This document shows positions 7,688 to 15,463 of a DNA stretch of 64,000 bases, in pieces (the first letter of the stretch is position 1; each line of letters begins with the position of its first letter). The stretch is from Galbitalea sp036271795 (lineage in GTDB: Bacteria > Actinomycetota > Actinomycetes > Actinomycetales > Microbacteriaceae), in the NCBI GenBank assembly GCA_036271795.1, contig DATAZY010000088.1, positions 13,437-77,436 on the forward strand. The letters are read 5' to 3'. The notes under the pieces were generated by a model, which made no database searches, had not been told where the DNA came from, and saw only the letters and a list, made by a program, of their open reading frames with translations. Both the position numbers and the translations under genes were made by a program.

Positions 7688-8191
7688 TTAGCGACCACCG
7701 AGAATGGAGTCGAGGATTCCGCTCGTGCTCGTCGAAGGCGAGCCGGTGCCGACATCCTTCGTGAGACTGTTCACGAGGTTCGAAACGCTCGTGTTGATGC
7801 CTCCGGTGAGGTCGCCGCTAGCGTCGTTGTTACCGATCGCGGTGTCATTGCCCGAGAGCAACGGCGCCTGATCGCCCGAGGCAATCGCATTGCCGGAGGC
7901 GACGTCACCGGTGCTCACCGGCGCATTCAGCGATGGAGCGAGAACGACAGGTGACCAGTTGGACACACCGCCCGTCTCGATCCCGCTGCTGACGTTACGC
8001 AGCGCATCCAACTGTGCCTGCGTCGCGGTCGACTCCGCACTCGTGCTCGACGCAGTGTGTGTGGAGCGGTTGGTCAACGACGAATCGTGACCAACGGATG
8101 CCATCGCCGGCGCAGCCAGTCCCGCGACGAGCGCGGTGGCGGCCCCGATGGTGGCGATCCCAACAACGGACTTCTTACTGATCTTGTTCAT
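7688..8191 (-). CDS. Secreted Ser/Gly/Asn/Asp-rich repeat protein of unknown function
   Basis: The 167-residue product begins with a clear Sec signal peptide (MNKISKKSVVGIATIGAATA, then VAGLAAPAMA, cleavage after about residue 31). The mature part has no Cys and is Ser/Thr/Gly/Asn/Asp rich. Residues about 95-130 carry short repeats: STGDVASGNAIASGDQAP, LLSGNDTAIGNNDASGD. These recall cell-surface amyloid-like proteins (chaplins, rodlins), but it lacks their defining domains. A GAGGAG Shine-Dalgarno precedes the ATG, with a hairpin just upstream. I do not recognise a named family. Confidence 0.75.
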   Translation of the reverse strand: MNKISKKSVVGIATIGAATALVAGLAAPAMASVGHDSSLTNRSTHTASSTSAESTATQAQLDALRNVSSGIETGGVSNWSPVVLAPSLNAPVSTGDVASGNAIASGDQAPLLSGNDTAIGNNDASGDLTGGINTSVSNLVNSLTKDVGTGSPSTSTSGILDSILGGR

Positions 8192-8216
8192 TAGCTGAAC
8201 TCCTCAATTTCGATCC

Positions 8217-8231
8217 CCCCGAAATTCGGGG
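8217..8231. promoter_or_regulatory. Small palindrome in leader of the secreted repeat protein
   Basis: CCCCGAA-A-TTCGGGG is a 7-bp inverted repeat with a single central base, 26 bp before the start codon on the reverse strand. It could be an operator or a hairpin in the 5' untranslated region. The remaining roughly 180 bp toward psuG show no other gene. Confidence 0.35.
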
Positions 8232-8411
8232 TGCAACTGGGGTCCGGAGGGTTCGCGTGGTGCGATTGGTCGGCCGGAGTCGTCGAGGACGTCGTCGGAT
8301 GACTTGCTGGGAGTTGCTGAGAGTCCGGATCCCTGTGTCGACGCCGATCGCGCTCCCCGCTCGCCCCAAACCTGAGAAGTAGCTCGCAGGATTCCGCTGG
8401 TGTCGTGCTAT

Positions 8412-8434
8412 TTTGCGCGACCACGGCGCGCAAA
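8412..8434. promoter_or_regulatory. Operator-like inverted repeat before psuG
   Basis: TTTGCGCG (8412-8419) and its exact complement CGCGCAAA (8427-8434) are separated by 7 bases, 33 bp before the psuG start. Dimension and position fit a dimeric repressor site. The cognate regulator is not evident; the MarR at 11214 is one candidate. Confidence 0.5.
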
Positions 8435-8467
8435 GGGCACCCAGCCGACAGGTAAGTTAGGCGCAGT

Positions 8468-9382
8468 ATGAGTACTCACCTATCTGTGTCCGACGCGGTT
8501 GCGGCCGCCCTCGCGGACAATCGCCCCGTCGTCGCCCTCGAATCCACGATCATCAGCCATGGTCTTCCCCGCCCCCGCAATTATGCGGCCGCGGTCGAAT
8601 TTGAGGAGATACTGCGAGACGCCGGGGTAACCCCGGCGACCATCGCAGTGCTCGACGGCGTACCGCACATCGGGCTCGATGATGTCGGCGTTCATCGGAT
8701 CGCGGAAGAGGAGCTCGCGAAAGCGAGCGTTCGTGACCTGCCCATCCTTGCGGCGCGCGGTGGAAGCGGGGCGACCACGGTGGCGGCAACCGCTCACCTC
8801 GCCGCAATGGCGGGCATCCGCGTCTTCGCGACCGGCGGCCTCGGCGGGGTTCACCGCGGCGCATCCAGCACGTTCGACGAATCGGCCGACCTGTCGACGC
8901 TGGCCGTCACGCCGATCGCCGTGGTCAGCGCAGGCGTCAAGTCGGTGCTGGACATCGCCGCAACGCTCGAACGTCTCGAGTCTCTGAGCGTTCCGGTGGT
9001 CGGATACGGCACAAAGGTGTTCCCCAGTTTCTGGTTGACAGACTCCGCCCATGTGCTCGACTGGTCGGTCGATAGCGCGCTCGAAGTTGCGCAGATCATG
9101 CGCGCACAGGATGCGCTGGGTCACGGCCAGGGGATCGTTGTCGCGAACCCCATCCCGAGAGAGCAGCAGTGGGATCCGGCCGAACATGACCGGGTGCTCA
9201 AGGAGGCATTTGTCGCCGCAGACGCCGCCGGCGTCCGGGGCAAAGCGGTCACGCCGTTTCTCCTGAGCTTCATCGTGACGGCATCTGACGGACGAAGTCT
9301 TGACGTGAATCTGGACCTCGCGCGCAATAATGTGCGTGTGGCGGGGAATATTGCGACCGAATGGTCACGGCTCGATGCCTGA
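8468..9382 (+). CDS. psuG: Pseudouridine-5'-phosphate glycosidase
   Basis: The 304-residue product cleaves pseudouridine 5'-phosphate to uracil and ribose 5-phosphate (reversible in vitro). Family stretches are clear: VVALESTIISHGLPRPRN near the N-terminus, IAVLDGVPHIGL, the central ATGGLGGVHRGA, and VVANPIPREQQ. The length is normal. It overlaps the next gene, a PfkB kinase, by 8 bp, which recreates the common psuK-psuG pairing for salvage of pseudouridine from RNA turnover. A palindrome lies just upstream. Confidence 0.93.
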   Translation: MSTHLSVSDAVAAALADNRPVVALESTIISHGLPRPRNYAAAVEFEEILRDAGVTPATIAVLDGVPHIGLDDVGVHRIAEEELAKASVRDLPILAARGGSGATTVAATAHLAAMAGIRVFATGGLGGVHRGASSTFDESADLSTLAVTPIAVVSAGVKSVLDIAATLERLESLSVPVVGYGTKVFPSFWLTDSAHVLDWSVDSALEVAQIMRAQDALGHGQGIVVANPIPREQQWDPAEHDRVLKEAFVAADAAGVRGKAVTPFLLSFIVTASDGRSLDVNLDLARNNVRVAGNIATEWSRLDA

Positions 9383-10265
9383 CGTTCAGACTCGGGTGGT
9401 CGTCTTTGGTGATGTTATCGACGACGTCATAGCGACTCCGAGCGGTGCGATCCGACCAGACACCGACACACCGGCCAGGATTGAACGCCGCGGTGGCGGT
9501 TCGGCCGCAAACACCGCGGCCTGGCTCGCGACTCTGGGGCCCGCAGTCGACTTCGTCGGCCGGGTCGGGGTGCTCGATCTGGAGCGACATACTCGTGTCC
9601 TGCGCGAGGCGGGGGTGCGCGCGATGCTTGCGGGCGACCACGTCCTGCCGACCGGCACCATCGTGATCCTCGTCGAGGGCGATAAGCGAAGCATGCTGAC
9701 GGAGCGTGGGGCCAACGCGGCGCTCGACCCCGATTCGGTGTCGGATGCCATCCTGGATGGGGCATCCGCACTTCACTTCACCGGTTACAGTCTTTTCGGC
9801 AGGAGCGAGACCAGCGGATTCGCGCGCCTGATCAAGCGGGCAAAATCCCGCGGCGTCCACGTCTCGGTGGATGCCGCTTCTGCCGGCTTCATGAAAGACT
9901 TCGGCGCCAGGCGGTTCCTCGCGGCCATCGCGGGGGCCGATTTGCTTTTCCCGAGCCTTGATGAGGGCAGGGCGCTCACCGGACTGGATGATCCAGTGTC
10001 CATCGCGAGAATGCTCGCGAAGGAATTTCCGGTCGTCGCGTTGACCCTTGGATCTTCGGGGGTCATTGTTGCCAGCAAGGGCGACCCGATCGTGGTGGAT
10101 GTGGTCCGGGTCAAGACCGTCGACCCCACGGGCGCTGGCGATGCGTTTTGCGCCGGGTTCCTTGCGGAGTGGCTGCACTCGCGCGACGCACGAGCGGCCG
10201 CAGGAGCCGGGGCCAGACTCGCGGCGCGAGCGGTCGGCGTCATCGGGGGGCGACCCCCCGCCTGA
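9375..10265 (+). CDS. PfkB-family sugar/nucleoside kinase, probable pseudouridine kinase
   Basis: The ATG at 9375 (MPDVQTRVVVFGDVIDDVIA) gives 296 residues. PfkB signatures are present: RRGGGSAANTAAWLATLG (about residues 37-54) and DPTGAGDAFCAGFL near the C-terminus, with the catalytic Asp in GAGD. It overlaps psuG by 8 bp, so the two are translationally coupled. The likely job is to phosphorylate pseudouridine to the PsuG substrate. Kinase family is certain; substrate rests on context. Confidence 0.85.
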   Translation: MPDVQTRVVVFGDVIDDVIATPSGAIRPDTDTPARIERRGGGSAANTAAWLATLGPAVDFVGRVGVLDLERHTRVLREAGVRAMLAGDHVLPTGTIVILVEGDKRSMLTERGANAALDPDSVSDAILDGASALHFTGYSLFGRSETSGFARLIKRAKSRGVHVSVDAASAGFMKDFGARRFLAAIAGADLLFPSLDEGRALTGLDDPVSIARMLAKEFPVVALTLGSSGVIVASKGDPIVVDVVRVKTVDPTGAGDAFCAGFLAEWLHSRDARAAAGAGARLAARAVGVIGGRPPA

Positions 10266-10329
10266 TTGGGCATCAGCAGCGGCGACCGGCCGCCCGCCCG
10301 GGTGGTTACGCTGGAACCGTGGAGCGATC

Positions 10330-11217
10330 ATGACCACCCCTGATCGGGCAACCTCGAAGGCGCGGGATGCTCTCATCCGCGAGAGCAAAGACCTCATCGC
10401 AATCGAAGTCATCGAACTGTGTCGCGACCTTCACATTCGCGCGATGCTCGGGGGAGGCCCCGTGCTCAACGTGCACGGTCTCATAGCGCCCCGCGTTTCG
10501 CAGTTCGCTTCCATAGTCGTGGATCCGGCATCCATTCGCGACTTGCGCGCAGCGTTGCTCGGCCTCGGCTGGCACGACGCGAATCCGCGAGACGCGTTTC
10601 GGCTTCTGCCGTCAGCGCGTCTCGTGATGCGTCGTGCGACGGAGCCAGCGGGCCTTATCCTCTATTCCGTGATCCCCGGGTTCTTCGCCGACCCGGAGGC
10701 GATCTTCGATCTGGTCTGGGAGCGGCACAAGGAAGTTCCGCTTCGCGGGCACACGGTACGCGCTCTCGGACGAATCAATTCGGCAATCCTGGCCAGCCAC
10801 GACGGGCTGGATGGGAGGGCGTCTCGCGCACGCAGCAACTTCGATTACTTCGTGCAGCAATTTTCCCGACTCCTCAGCGCGAAGGATCGAGCGGTCGCTG
10901 TCGACCTGATTCGAAAGATGGGCGGATGCGCGGAAATGAATCGACTGGTCGTCGCTCTCGGCGAGACCCCGTGCGAGTTCACCTTGCCGTCGATCGGCTA
11001 TGCCCAGTGGAGGCTCTCGATCTCGGAACCGACCGAACAGATGCGACGGGCGCTCGCGCTGCTCGAGCTCGGGCCGGATGGCCGCAAGCTGTTGTACGAG
11101 AGCAAGTCCGGCAGGCCACACTCGCTGCGTGACGTGATGCAGTCGATCACCGGCCTGCCGAAAACCGCGGTCGCCATTTTCGGCTCACGACGGCGGTGGG
11201 CGCGGACTCTTGCCTAG
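10330..11217 (+). CDS. Uncharacterised protein, weakly nucleotidyltransferase-like
   Basis: The ATG at 10330 has GGAG close upstream and gives 295 residues. I do not recognise it firmly. The N-terminal part, IRAMLGGGPVLNVHGLI followed by beta-helix-beta DPASIRDLRAALLGLGWHD, resembles the fold of nucleotidyltransferase-family proteins (NTP_transf_5 type). The expected metal-binding D-x-D is absent at the matching place. The rest is helical with many Arg. It follows the psuG-kinase pair by 64 bp and ends overlapping a convergent MarR gene by 4 bp. Confidence 0.65.
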   Translation: MTTPDRATSKARDALIRESKDLIAIEVIELCRDLHIRAMLGGGPVLNVHGLIAPRVSQFASIVVDPASIRDLRAALLGLGWHDANPRDAFRLLPSARLVMRRATEPAGLILYSVIPGFFADPEAIFDLVWERHKEVPLRGHTVRALGRINSAILASHDGLDGRASRARSNFDYFVQQFSRLLSAKDRAVAVDLIRKMGGCAEMNRLVVALGETPCEFTLPSIGYAQWRLSISEPTEQMRRALALLELGPDGRKLLYESKSGRPHSLRDVMQSITGLPKTAVAIFGSRRRWARTLA

Positions 11218-11666
11218 TCGTCGGTCTCGGCCACGCTGGTTCTGATCCGCTCGGTCAGTGCCCTGAGTGCGTGCAGCTCATCGGCGCTGAGTGCGGAGCC
11301 CAGGTGGCGCTCGATTGATCTGGCATGGGAGACCGCGACCCTTCGATAGAGCGCATAGCCGTCATCGGTCAGGCACACGAAGGTGCCGCGACCGTCCTCG
11401 GGATCGCTCTCCTTGGTCACGAGTCCCTTAGCAACCAGGCGATCGACCATCCGGCTCACCGAGGGCTGAGTCAGAAGCAGGTGCCGGCTCAGATCCCGGA
11501 TGCGCAGGCGCCTGCCTTCCTGTCGTGACAGGTTGAAGAGCACGTCGTACTCGGTGAAGGAGATCTCGCCGGTCGGGAACTCTCGGCCGAGCTGGCGCAG
11601 GACCGTGACCTGCGCTCGAAACAGCGACTCCCATGCGCTGACCGCCGCGCTGCTTCTTTCGCTCAC
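11214..11666 (-). CDS. MarR-family transcriptional regulator
   Basis: The 150-residue product has the MarR layout: FTEYDVLFNLSRQEG, the recognition-helix region LTQPSVSRMVDRLVAKG, and the wing KESDPEDGRGTFVCLTDDG. It starts with GTG. It is convergent with and overlaps the preceding unknown gene by 4 bp. The upstream 300 bp contain no divergent gene, so its targets are not obvious. Closest in style to MarR proteins that control efflux or aromatic metabolism; ligand unknown. Confidence 0.87.
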   Translation of the reverse strand: MSERSSAAVSAWESLFRAQVTVLRQLGREFPTGEISFTEYDVLFNLSRQEGRRLRIRDLSRHLLLTQPSVSRMVDRLVAKGLVTKESDPEDGRGTFVCLTDDGYALYRRVAVSHARSIERHLGSALSADELHALRALTERIRTSVAETDD

Positions 11667-11801
11667 GCACTAACTCTATTGAGGACCGCTCACACTGCGT
11701 GACACAAGCGGGCGAAGGCGCCTTGACAGGGCCAGCGAAAGGGGCGGCGTGTACATCGCCGGAACGTGGCGCCGGGGGAGCAGCGGCGCCAGAAAAGGAT
11801 T

Positions 11802-11835
11802 GAGGGCCGGTTTCAGAGGCTAGAAACCGACCCTC
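11802..11835. terminator. Strong hairpin in intergenic region
   Basis: GAGGGCCGGTTTC (11802-11814) pairs with GAAACCGACCCTC (11823-11835) with a single mismatch around an 8-base loop. It is 135 bp upstream of the MarR start, inside a gap of about 650 bp between genes (11667-12314). It could end transcription from either side or be a leftover terminator of a lost gene. Confidence 0.5.
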
Positions 11836-11968
11836 TCCCTTGCACCAAGAGTGTCCTGCAATCACATTCCGCAGATGTTGCCACAGCAAACAACTTCCGC
11901 TGTGACGAATATATAACGGTGAGGTAACGGAGCGCTAGTTACCTAAACGTTATTTTTCTGCGAGTTTG

Positions 11969-12136
11969 CTATGAGACCTTCCAATCCCCTTCTGACCCGC
12001 GGATCCGCTCCGATTGCGTCCGCTGTAGTTCTTCCCCGCGGCGGAGAAAATCGGTGAGCAGTTCGAGTTGTTCCGAGTCGTATTCGGCAAGCTGAGCCAT
12101 CCCGGCCGCGGGCAGAGGGACCCTGTCGCGGGGTTC
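11969..12136 (-). pseudogene. Possible C-terminal remnant of a MarR-type regulator
   Basis: On the reverse strand the last residues of an open frame read GMAQLAEYDSEQLELLTDFL and then RRGEELQRTQSERIRG before a stop at 11969. This looks like the C-terminal dimerisation helices of actinobacterial MarR proteins (typically AMAELAARYSDDELATI and similar). The sequence upstream in the same frame is Arg-rich and not MarR-like, so the HTH is missing. I read it as a decayed gene next to another broken gene. Confidence is low because the segment is short. Confidence 0.4.
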
Positions 12137-12314
12137 GACCTCGATCTCGGTGCGGCTCCTCGAGGTTCCGCTCGAGCAGCGACCTCCGATTCTGCGCGAA
12201 TTCCTGCGTACAGTCCGAGGCAGTCGATCGTTTCTCACGGTCGATGCGCACGCGACGGACGAGGGTTAGTCGCGGTCGCGTCCGGACACCCGGTATTCAG
12301 GATTCGCTGAAGAG

Positions 12315-13165
12315 TCAGCTAACCAGCACTTCGCGAAGGGCATCCCGTCCGAAACGTCGGAAAGCGGCATCCCCGCCGATCGCCAGGCTACCGAAGATGA
12401 TGGTCCACCCCACCGCGCGCTGCCAGGTCGCGTCGTCGTAGTCAAGTTCTCCCCGGAAGCGTGCACGCCCCGTTTTGTCGAACATCAGCCAGGCGATGGC
12501 GAGGTCGGTCGCGGGGTCGCCGGCCGTGAGATCTCCAAAGTCGAGGACGGCGGTGAGTTTCCCCGACCGCGTCAGGAGGTTTGAGGGGTGCAGGTCCCCG
12601 TGCAACCACAGGGGTGGCCCAGTCCATGGTTCCACGGCAGCGCTTGCGCGCCATAGTTCGAGAACTTCGCCCGCCGAGGAATCGGTTCGCTCTGCAAACG
12701 CTTGAGCATCGTTTCGTTCCGATCCGCGAGCGGTCCACCGCGCACCGGATTTCTGGGGGCGTCGGTCGGCGCCGCCACGTGGAGCTCGCGAACGAATTGT
12801 GCGAGGTCACCCACAAGCTGGCCAGAGATGTCGAATTGTCCGACCCCGCCGTCGAACCAGGGCGTGATGCTCCAGGACCATGGGAATTCGCGACTTGGCA
12901 TGCCAATTCGCACCGGTGTCGGAATCGGAGTGGTCAATCGAGCTGCGAGCCCGGGCATCCACCGGTGCTCCTTCTCGACCAGCTCTGCAGCAAGCAACCG
13001 CCGGGGCAACCTCACGGCGTAGTCGTCGCCCAGCCGGAAGATCGCGTTGTCCCAGCCGCTGGCCTCGAAGCGCAGTGTCAGATCAGCAAGATCCGGATGT
13101 TGCGCGCGAAGTAATCGTTCGATGAGCGGTTCGTCGATGACAATCTCCGCCGCGGGTGTTGCCAT
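12315..13165 (-). pseudogene. Frameshifted aminoglycoside phosphotransferase-like kinase (APH family)
   Basis: Two overlapping reverse frames make one APH protein. The first (from the ATG at 13165) has LRFEASGWDNAIFRLGDDYAV, WSITPWFDGG and NPVRGGPLADRN. Near 12700-12712 the matching frame shifts and continues AFAERTDSSAGEVLELWRAS, WLHGDLHPSNLL (Brenner motif), VLDFGDLTAGDPATDLAIAW. Joining needs one extra base, so a single-base deletion has occurred, or there is a sequencing error. An intact version would be about 280 residues, the family norm. Unrepaired, the product would lose the catalytic HGD and DFG motifs. Confidence 0.8.
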
Positions 13166-13174
13166 TCGCCAAGG

Positions 13175-13876
13175 CTAGAAGAAGTCGGGGCTGGGCGTCG
13201 ATGCATGCCGCACGGAGACATCCGCGTGGTGGTCGAAACGGTAGCCAACCCCGCGCACGGTGCGAACGATGTCCTCGTAGGCGCCGAGCTTCGAGCGCAG
13301 GCGACGCACATGGACATCGATCGTGCGCTCGTTCGGGATGTCGTCGTCGTCGCCGTCCGCCCAGAGCGAGCTGATCAGTTCCGTGCGTTCGATCGTGCGA
13401 CCCTCCCGCAGGACGAGGTACTGCAGCAGCTCGAACTCTTTGTAGGTCAGGGCAGCGGTCTCGCCGTCGAGCACGAGTCGCTTGCGCGAGACATCCACGA
13501 CGACGCCACCGTGAGCCTTTTCCGGTGGTTCTTCCGCGTGACGATGTTTTGCGAGAGCCGCTGGATCCTGCAGGGCGAGCCGCACCACATCCACGTCGCG
13601 TCCCCCGGCGCCGCGCGGCGCCAGCGCGACCGCGGCGTAGGTTTCGACGGTCGGGGCCAGCTGAGCCGCGAGCTGTTTGAGCTGTTCGACGATCGTGCCG
13701 AGGTCTGTGCCAGCGTCGGCGGCTTTCGACTCGCCGAGGCCGACATAGAGCACGAAGCCGCGCGCCTCCGTGCCCACTGGAACAGCGCGTAGGCGGGGTG
13801 AGGTTTCGGGATTACCGCCGGGGATGTTCCCGGTGTTGAGTCGATTGGATGGGACGTCAAGAGTTGCGAGAGACAT
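13175..13876 (-). CDS. OmpR/PhoB-type winged-helix regulator without receiver domain
   Basis: The C-terminal 100 residues are a trans_reg_C winged helix: LTYKEFELLQYLVLREGRTI, NERTIDVHVRRLRSKLG and IVRTVRGVGYRFD. The N-terminal domain (FVLYVGLGESKAADAGTDLG) is not a phosphoacceptor receiver. The frame is open to 14023, with possible starts at 14023, 13912 (MADLPDIQG, AAGGA 9 bases upstream) and 13876 (MSLATLDVPSNR, AAGGA 9 bases upstream). I prefer 13876 because the extra N-terminus is low-complexity. A small Cys-rich frame lies just upstream. The signal sensed is unknown. Confidence 0.82.
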   Translation of the reverse strand: MSLATLDVPSNRLNTGNIPGGNPETSPRLRAVPVGTEARGFVLYVGLGESKAADAGTDLGTIVEQLKQLAAQLAPTVETYAAVALAPRGAGGRDVDVVRLALQDPAALAKHRHAEEPPEKAHGGVVVDVSRKRLVLDGETAALTYKEFELLQYLVLREGRTIERTELISSLWADGDDDDIPNERTIDVHVRRLRSKLGAYEDIVRTVRGVGYRFDHHADVSVRHASTPSPDFF

Positions 13877-14079
13877 GGGATCAAGTCCTTGGATGTCCGG
13901 GAGGTCGGCCATTGCGGGCATTCCTTCCGATGAAGTGTCGTTCGATGTGGGCGTGGACGGCTCCGCGGAGTGCGGAGCGGCATCCTGGAGCCCGGGCGAC
14001 AAATTATCTGAGGGAGTTTTCATCTCTCAAGTCGCATACCGGGCTCGGCTACTGCAGTGTCCGATGAACACCGGGCCGA

Positions 14080-14214
14080 TTAGGCACACATTCGACAACA
14101 CATGTCAGCGCTGCGCGGCGCCGTGCTGTTTGACAGCGCTGTGCTGTTCAACAACATCGAGCCGGCAGTCCCATGGGCCTCTGTGGAGGTCAGGGCGTGC
14201 GCATTGACAGTCAT
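14080..14214 (-). CDS. Candidate Cys-rich leader peptide upstream of winged-helix gene
   Basis: A 44-codon reverse frame begins MTVNAHALTSTEAHG and ends PRSADMCCRMCA just before TAA. An internal ATG (MLLNSTALSNSTAPR) could give 25 residues. The ending, with R-x-x-D-x-C-C-R-x-C, resembles the short actinobacterial leader peptides that end in Cys-rich runs and attenuate sulfur genes. It is 57 bp before the longest form of the winged-helix gene, on the same strand. Coding is not proven; it may be chance. Confidence 0.35.
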   Translation of the reverse strand: MTVNAHALTSTEAHGTAGSMLLNSTALSNSTAPRSADMCCRMCA

Positions 14215-14284
14215 GGCGCAAGTATCTTGCACCCACGCACGATATGTCAACTTACGACTCCCGATGAACGCGGGAAGTAGAAGG

Positions 14285-14917
14285 TTAGACCGTGCCGTAG
14301 AGGCGGTCGCCGGCATCGCCGAGGCCCGGAACGATGTACCCGATCTCGTTGAGCTTCTCGTCCTTGGCGCCAACCACGATGGTGACGTCGCGGCCTACCG
14401 TTGCCGCCTCGACCGCGGCGAGACCCTCCGGGGCGGCGATGAGGCAGACACACGTCACATCCACTGCTCCGCGATCGAACAGGTAGTTGATGGCGGCGAT
14501 GAGGGAGCCGCCCGTCGCGAGCATCGGATCGAGCACGAAGCACTGGCGATTGGACAGGTCGTCGGGCAGACGCTCGGCGTAGATGTCCGGCTTGAGCGTC
14601 TCCTCGTTGCGCACCATGCCCAGGAAGCCGACCTCGGCTGTGGGTACGAGCTTGACCATTCCCTCGAGCATCCCCAGACCGGCACGCAGGATGGGAACGA
14701 CGAGCGGTCGTGGTTCGCTGAGAGCCAGGCCCGTGGCCTCGCCGACCGGGGTCGTGACGGTCACGGGCTGGACACGCACCCCGCGAGTCGCCTCGTAGGC
14801 GAGCAGGGTGACGAGCTCCTCGGCCAGCGCGCGGAATGTCGGAGACGGCGTCGTCTTGTCGCGCAGCACTGTGAGTTTGTGGGTGATCAGGGGGTGGTCG
14901 GCTACATGCACTCGCAT
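14285..14917 (-). CDS. upp: Uracil phosphoribosyltransferase
   Basis: The 210-residue product converts uracil and PRPP to UMP. Type I PRT features are visible: PLVVPILRAGLGMLEGM, FLGMVRNEETLKP, the PRPP loop VLDPMLATGGSLIAA (about residues 129-143), and the C-terminal uracil-binding YIVPGLGDAGDRLYGT. The length is typical. It is divergent from tadA with under 30 bp between upp's start and the first tadA start. PsuG elsewhere in the window makes uracil that this enzyme could salvage. Confidence 0.96.
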   Translation of the reverse strand: MRVHVADHPLITHKLTVLRDKTTPSPTFRALAEELVTLLAYEATRGVRVQPVTVTTPVGEATGLALSEPRPLVVPILRAGLGMLEGMVKLVPTAEVGFLGMVRNEETLKPDIYAERLPDDLSNRQCFVLDPMLATGGSLIAAINYLFDRGAVDVTCVCLIAAPEGLAAVEAATVGRDVTIVVGAKDEKLNEIGYIVPGLGDAGDRLYGTV

Positions 14918-14925
14918 AGGCTCAA

Positions 14926-15017
14926 TCTAGCGAACGGAGGCGCGGTGCCCCACCCACTTCTAGCGAACGGAGGCGCGGTGCCCCACCCACTTCTAGCGAA
15001 TGGAGGCGCGGTGCCCA
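14926..15017. repeat. 33-bp tandem repeat carrying RBS plus GTG, nearly three copies
   Basis: Copies begin at 14926, 14959 and 14992. The first two are identical over 33 bp; the third is partial, with one base change (GAATGG for GAACGG). Each copy holds GGAGG, a 4-base spacer (CGCG) and a GTG (14945, 14978, 15011), all in frame with tadA. The unit is 11 codons, so copy-number change keeps the frame. It also fills the gap before divergent upp. Confidence 0.92.
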
Positions 15018-15463
15018 GCCACGAGGAATGGATGAGCGAGGCAATCGTCGAGGCCCGTCTCGCCCTCGACACGGGCGACGTTCCGGTCGCGGCGCTGGTG
15101 TTCGACTCCGAGGGTCGTCGGCTCGCGGTTGGCCGCAACGAGCGGGAGAAGACGCAGGATCCGACCGCGCACGCGGAGATCGTCGCGATACGCGCCGCGG
15201 CCGAGGCGGCGGGGGACTGGCACCTCACCGACATGACCCTGGTAGTCACTCTGGAACCGTGCGTCATGTGTGCCGGGGCGATTCTGAGCGCACGGATCCC
15301 TCGCGTCGTTTTCGGCGCCTGGGACGAGAAGGCCGGTGCGGCGGGGAGCGTGCACGACCTGCTGCGCGACCGACGGCTCAACCATCGGGTCGAAGTGATC
15401 GCAGGCGTCGAGGCCGCGGCTTGCTCGGCGCTACTCGTCGACTTCTTCGAGGCGCGTCGCTAG
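14945..15463 (+). CDS. tadA: tRNA adenosine(34) deaminase
   Basis: The enzyme converts A34 to inosine in tRNA-Arg(ACG). Zinc motifs are complete: HAE in PTAHAEIVAIRAAA and PCxxC in LEPCVMCAGAI. Three GTG starts, each with its own GGAGG, lie in frame at 14945, 14978 and 15011 inside a tandem repeat, giving 172, 161 or 150 residues. The 150-residue form (MPSHEEWMSEAIVEARLAL) matches the family's usual N-terminus. The longer forms add one or two copies of an 11-residue unit. The stop overlaps the convergent membrane gene's stop. Confidence 0.93.
   Translation: MPHPLLANGGAVPHPLLANGGAVPSHEEWMSEAIVEARLALDTGDVPVAALVFDSEGRRLAVGRNEREKTQDPTAHAEIVAIRAAAEAAGDWHLTDMTLVVTLEPCVMCAGAILSARIPRVVFGAWDEKAGAAGSVHDLLRDRRLNHRVEVIAGVEAAACSALLVDFFEARR

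Noticed and set aside
8175..8433. Short reverse frames upstream of the secreted repeat protein
   Set aside because: The translations are Arg/Thr/Pro-rich, lack Shine-Dalgarno sites and overlap the promoter region.
9270..10412. 380-codon open frame on the reverse strand
   Set aside because: It is antisense to psuG and the PfkB kinase, both of which have strong family motifs. The translation is Arg/Gly/Pro-rich without any domain pattern.
14926..15017. CRISPR-like array
   Set aside because: The units are contiguous, without spacers, and are in phase with the tadA reading frame.
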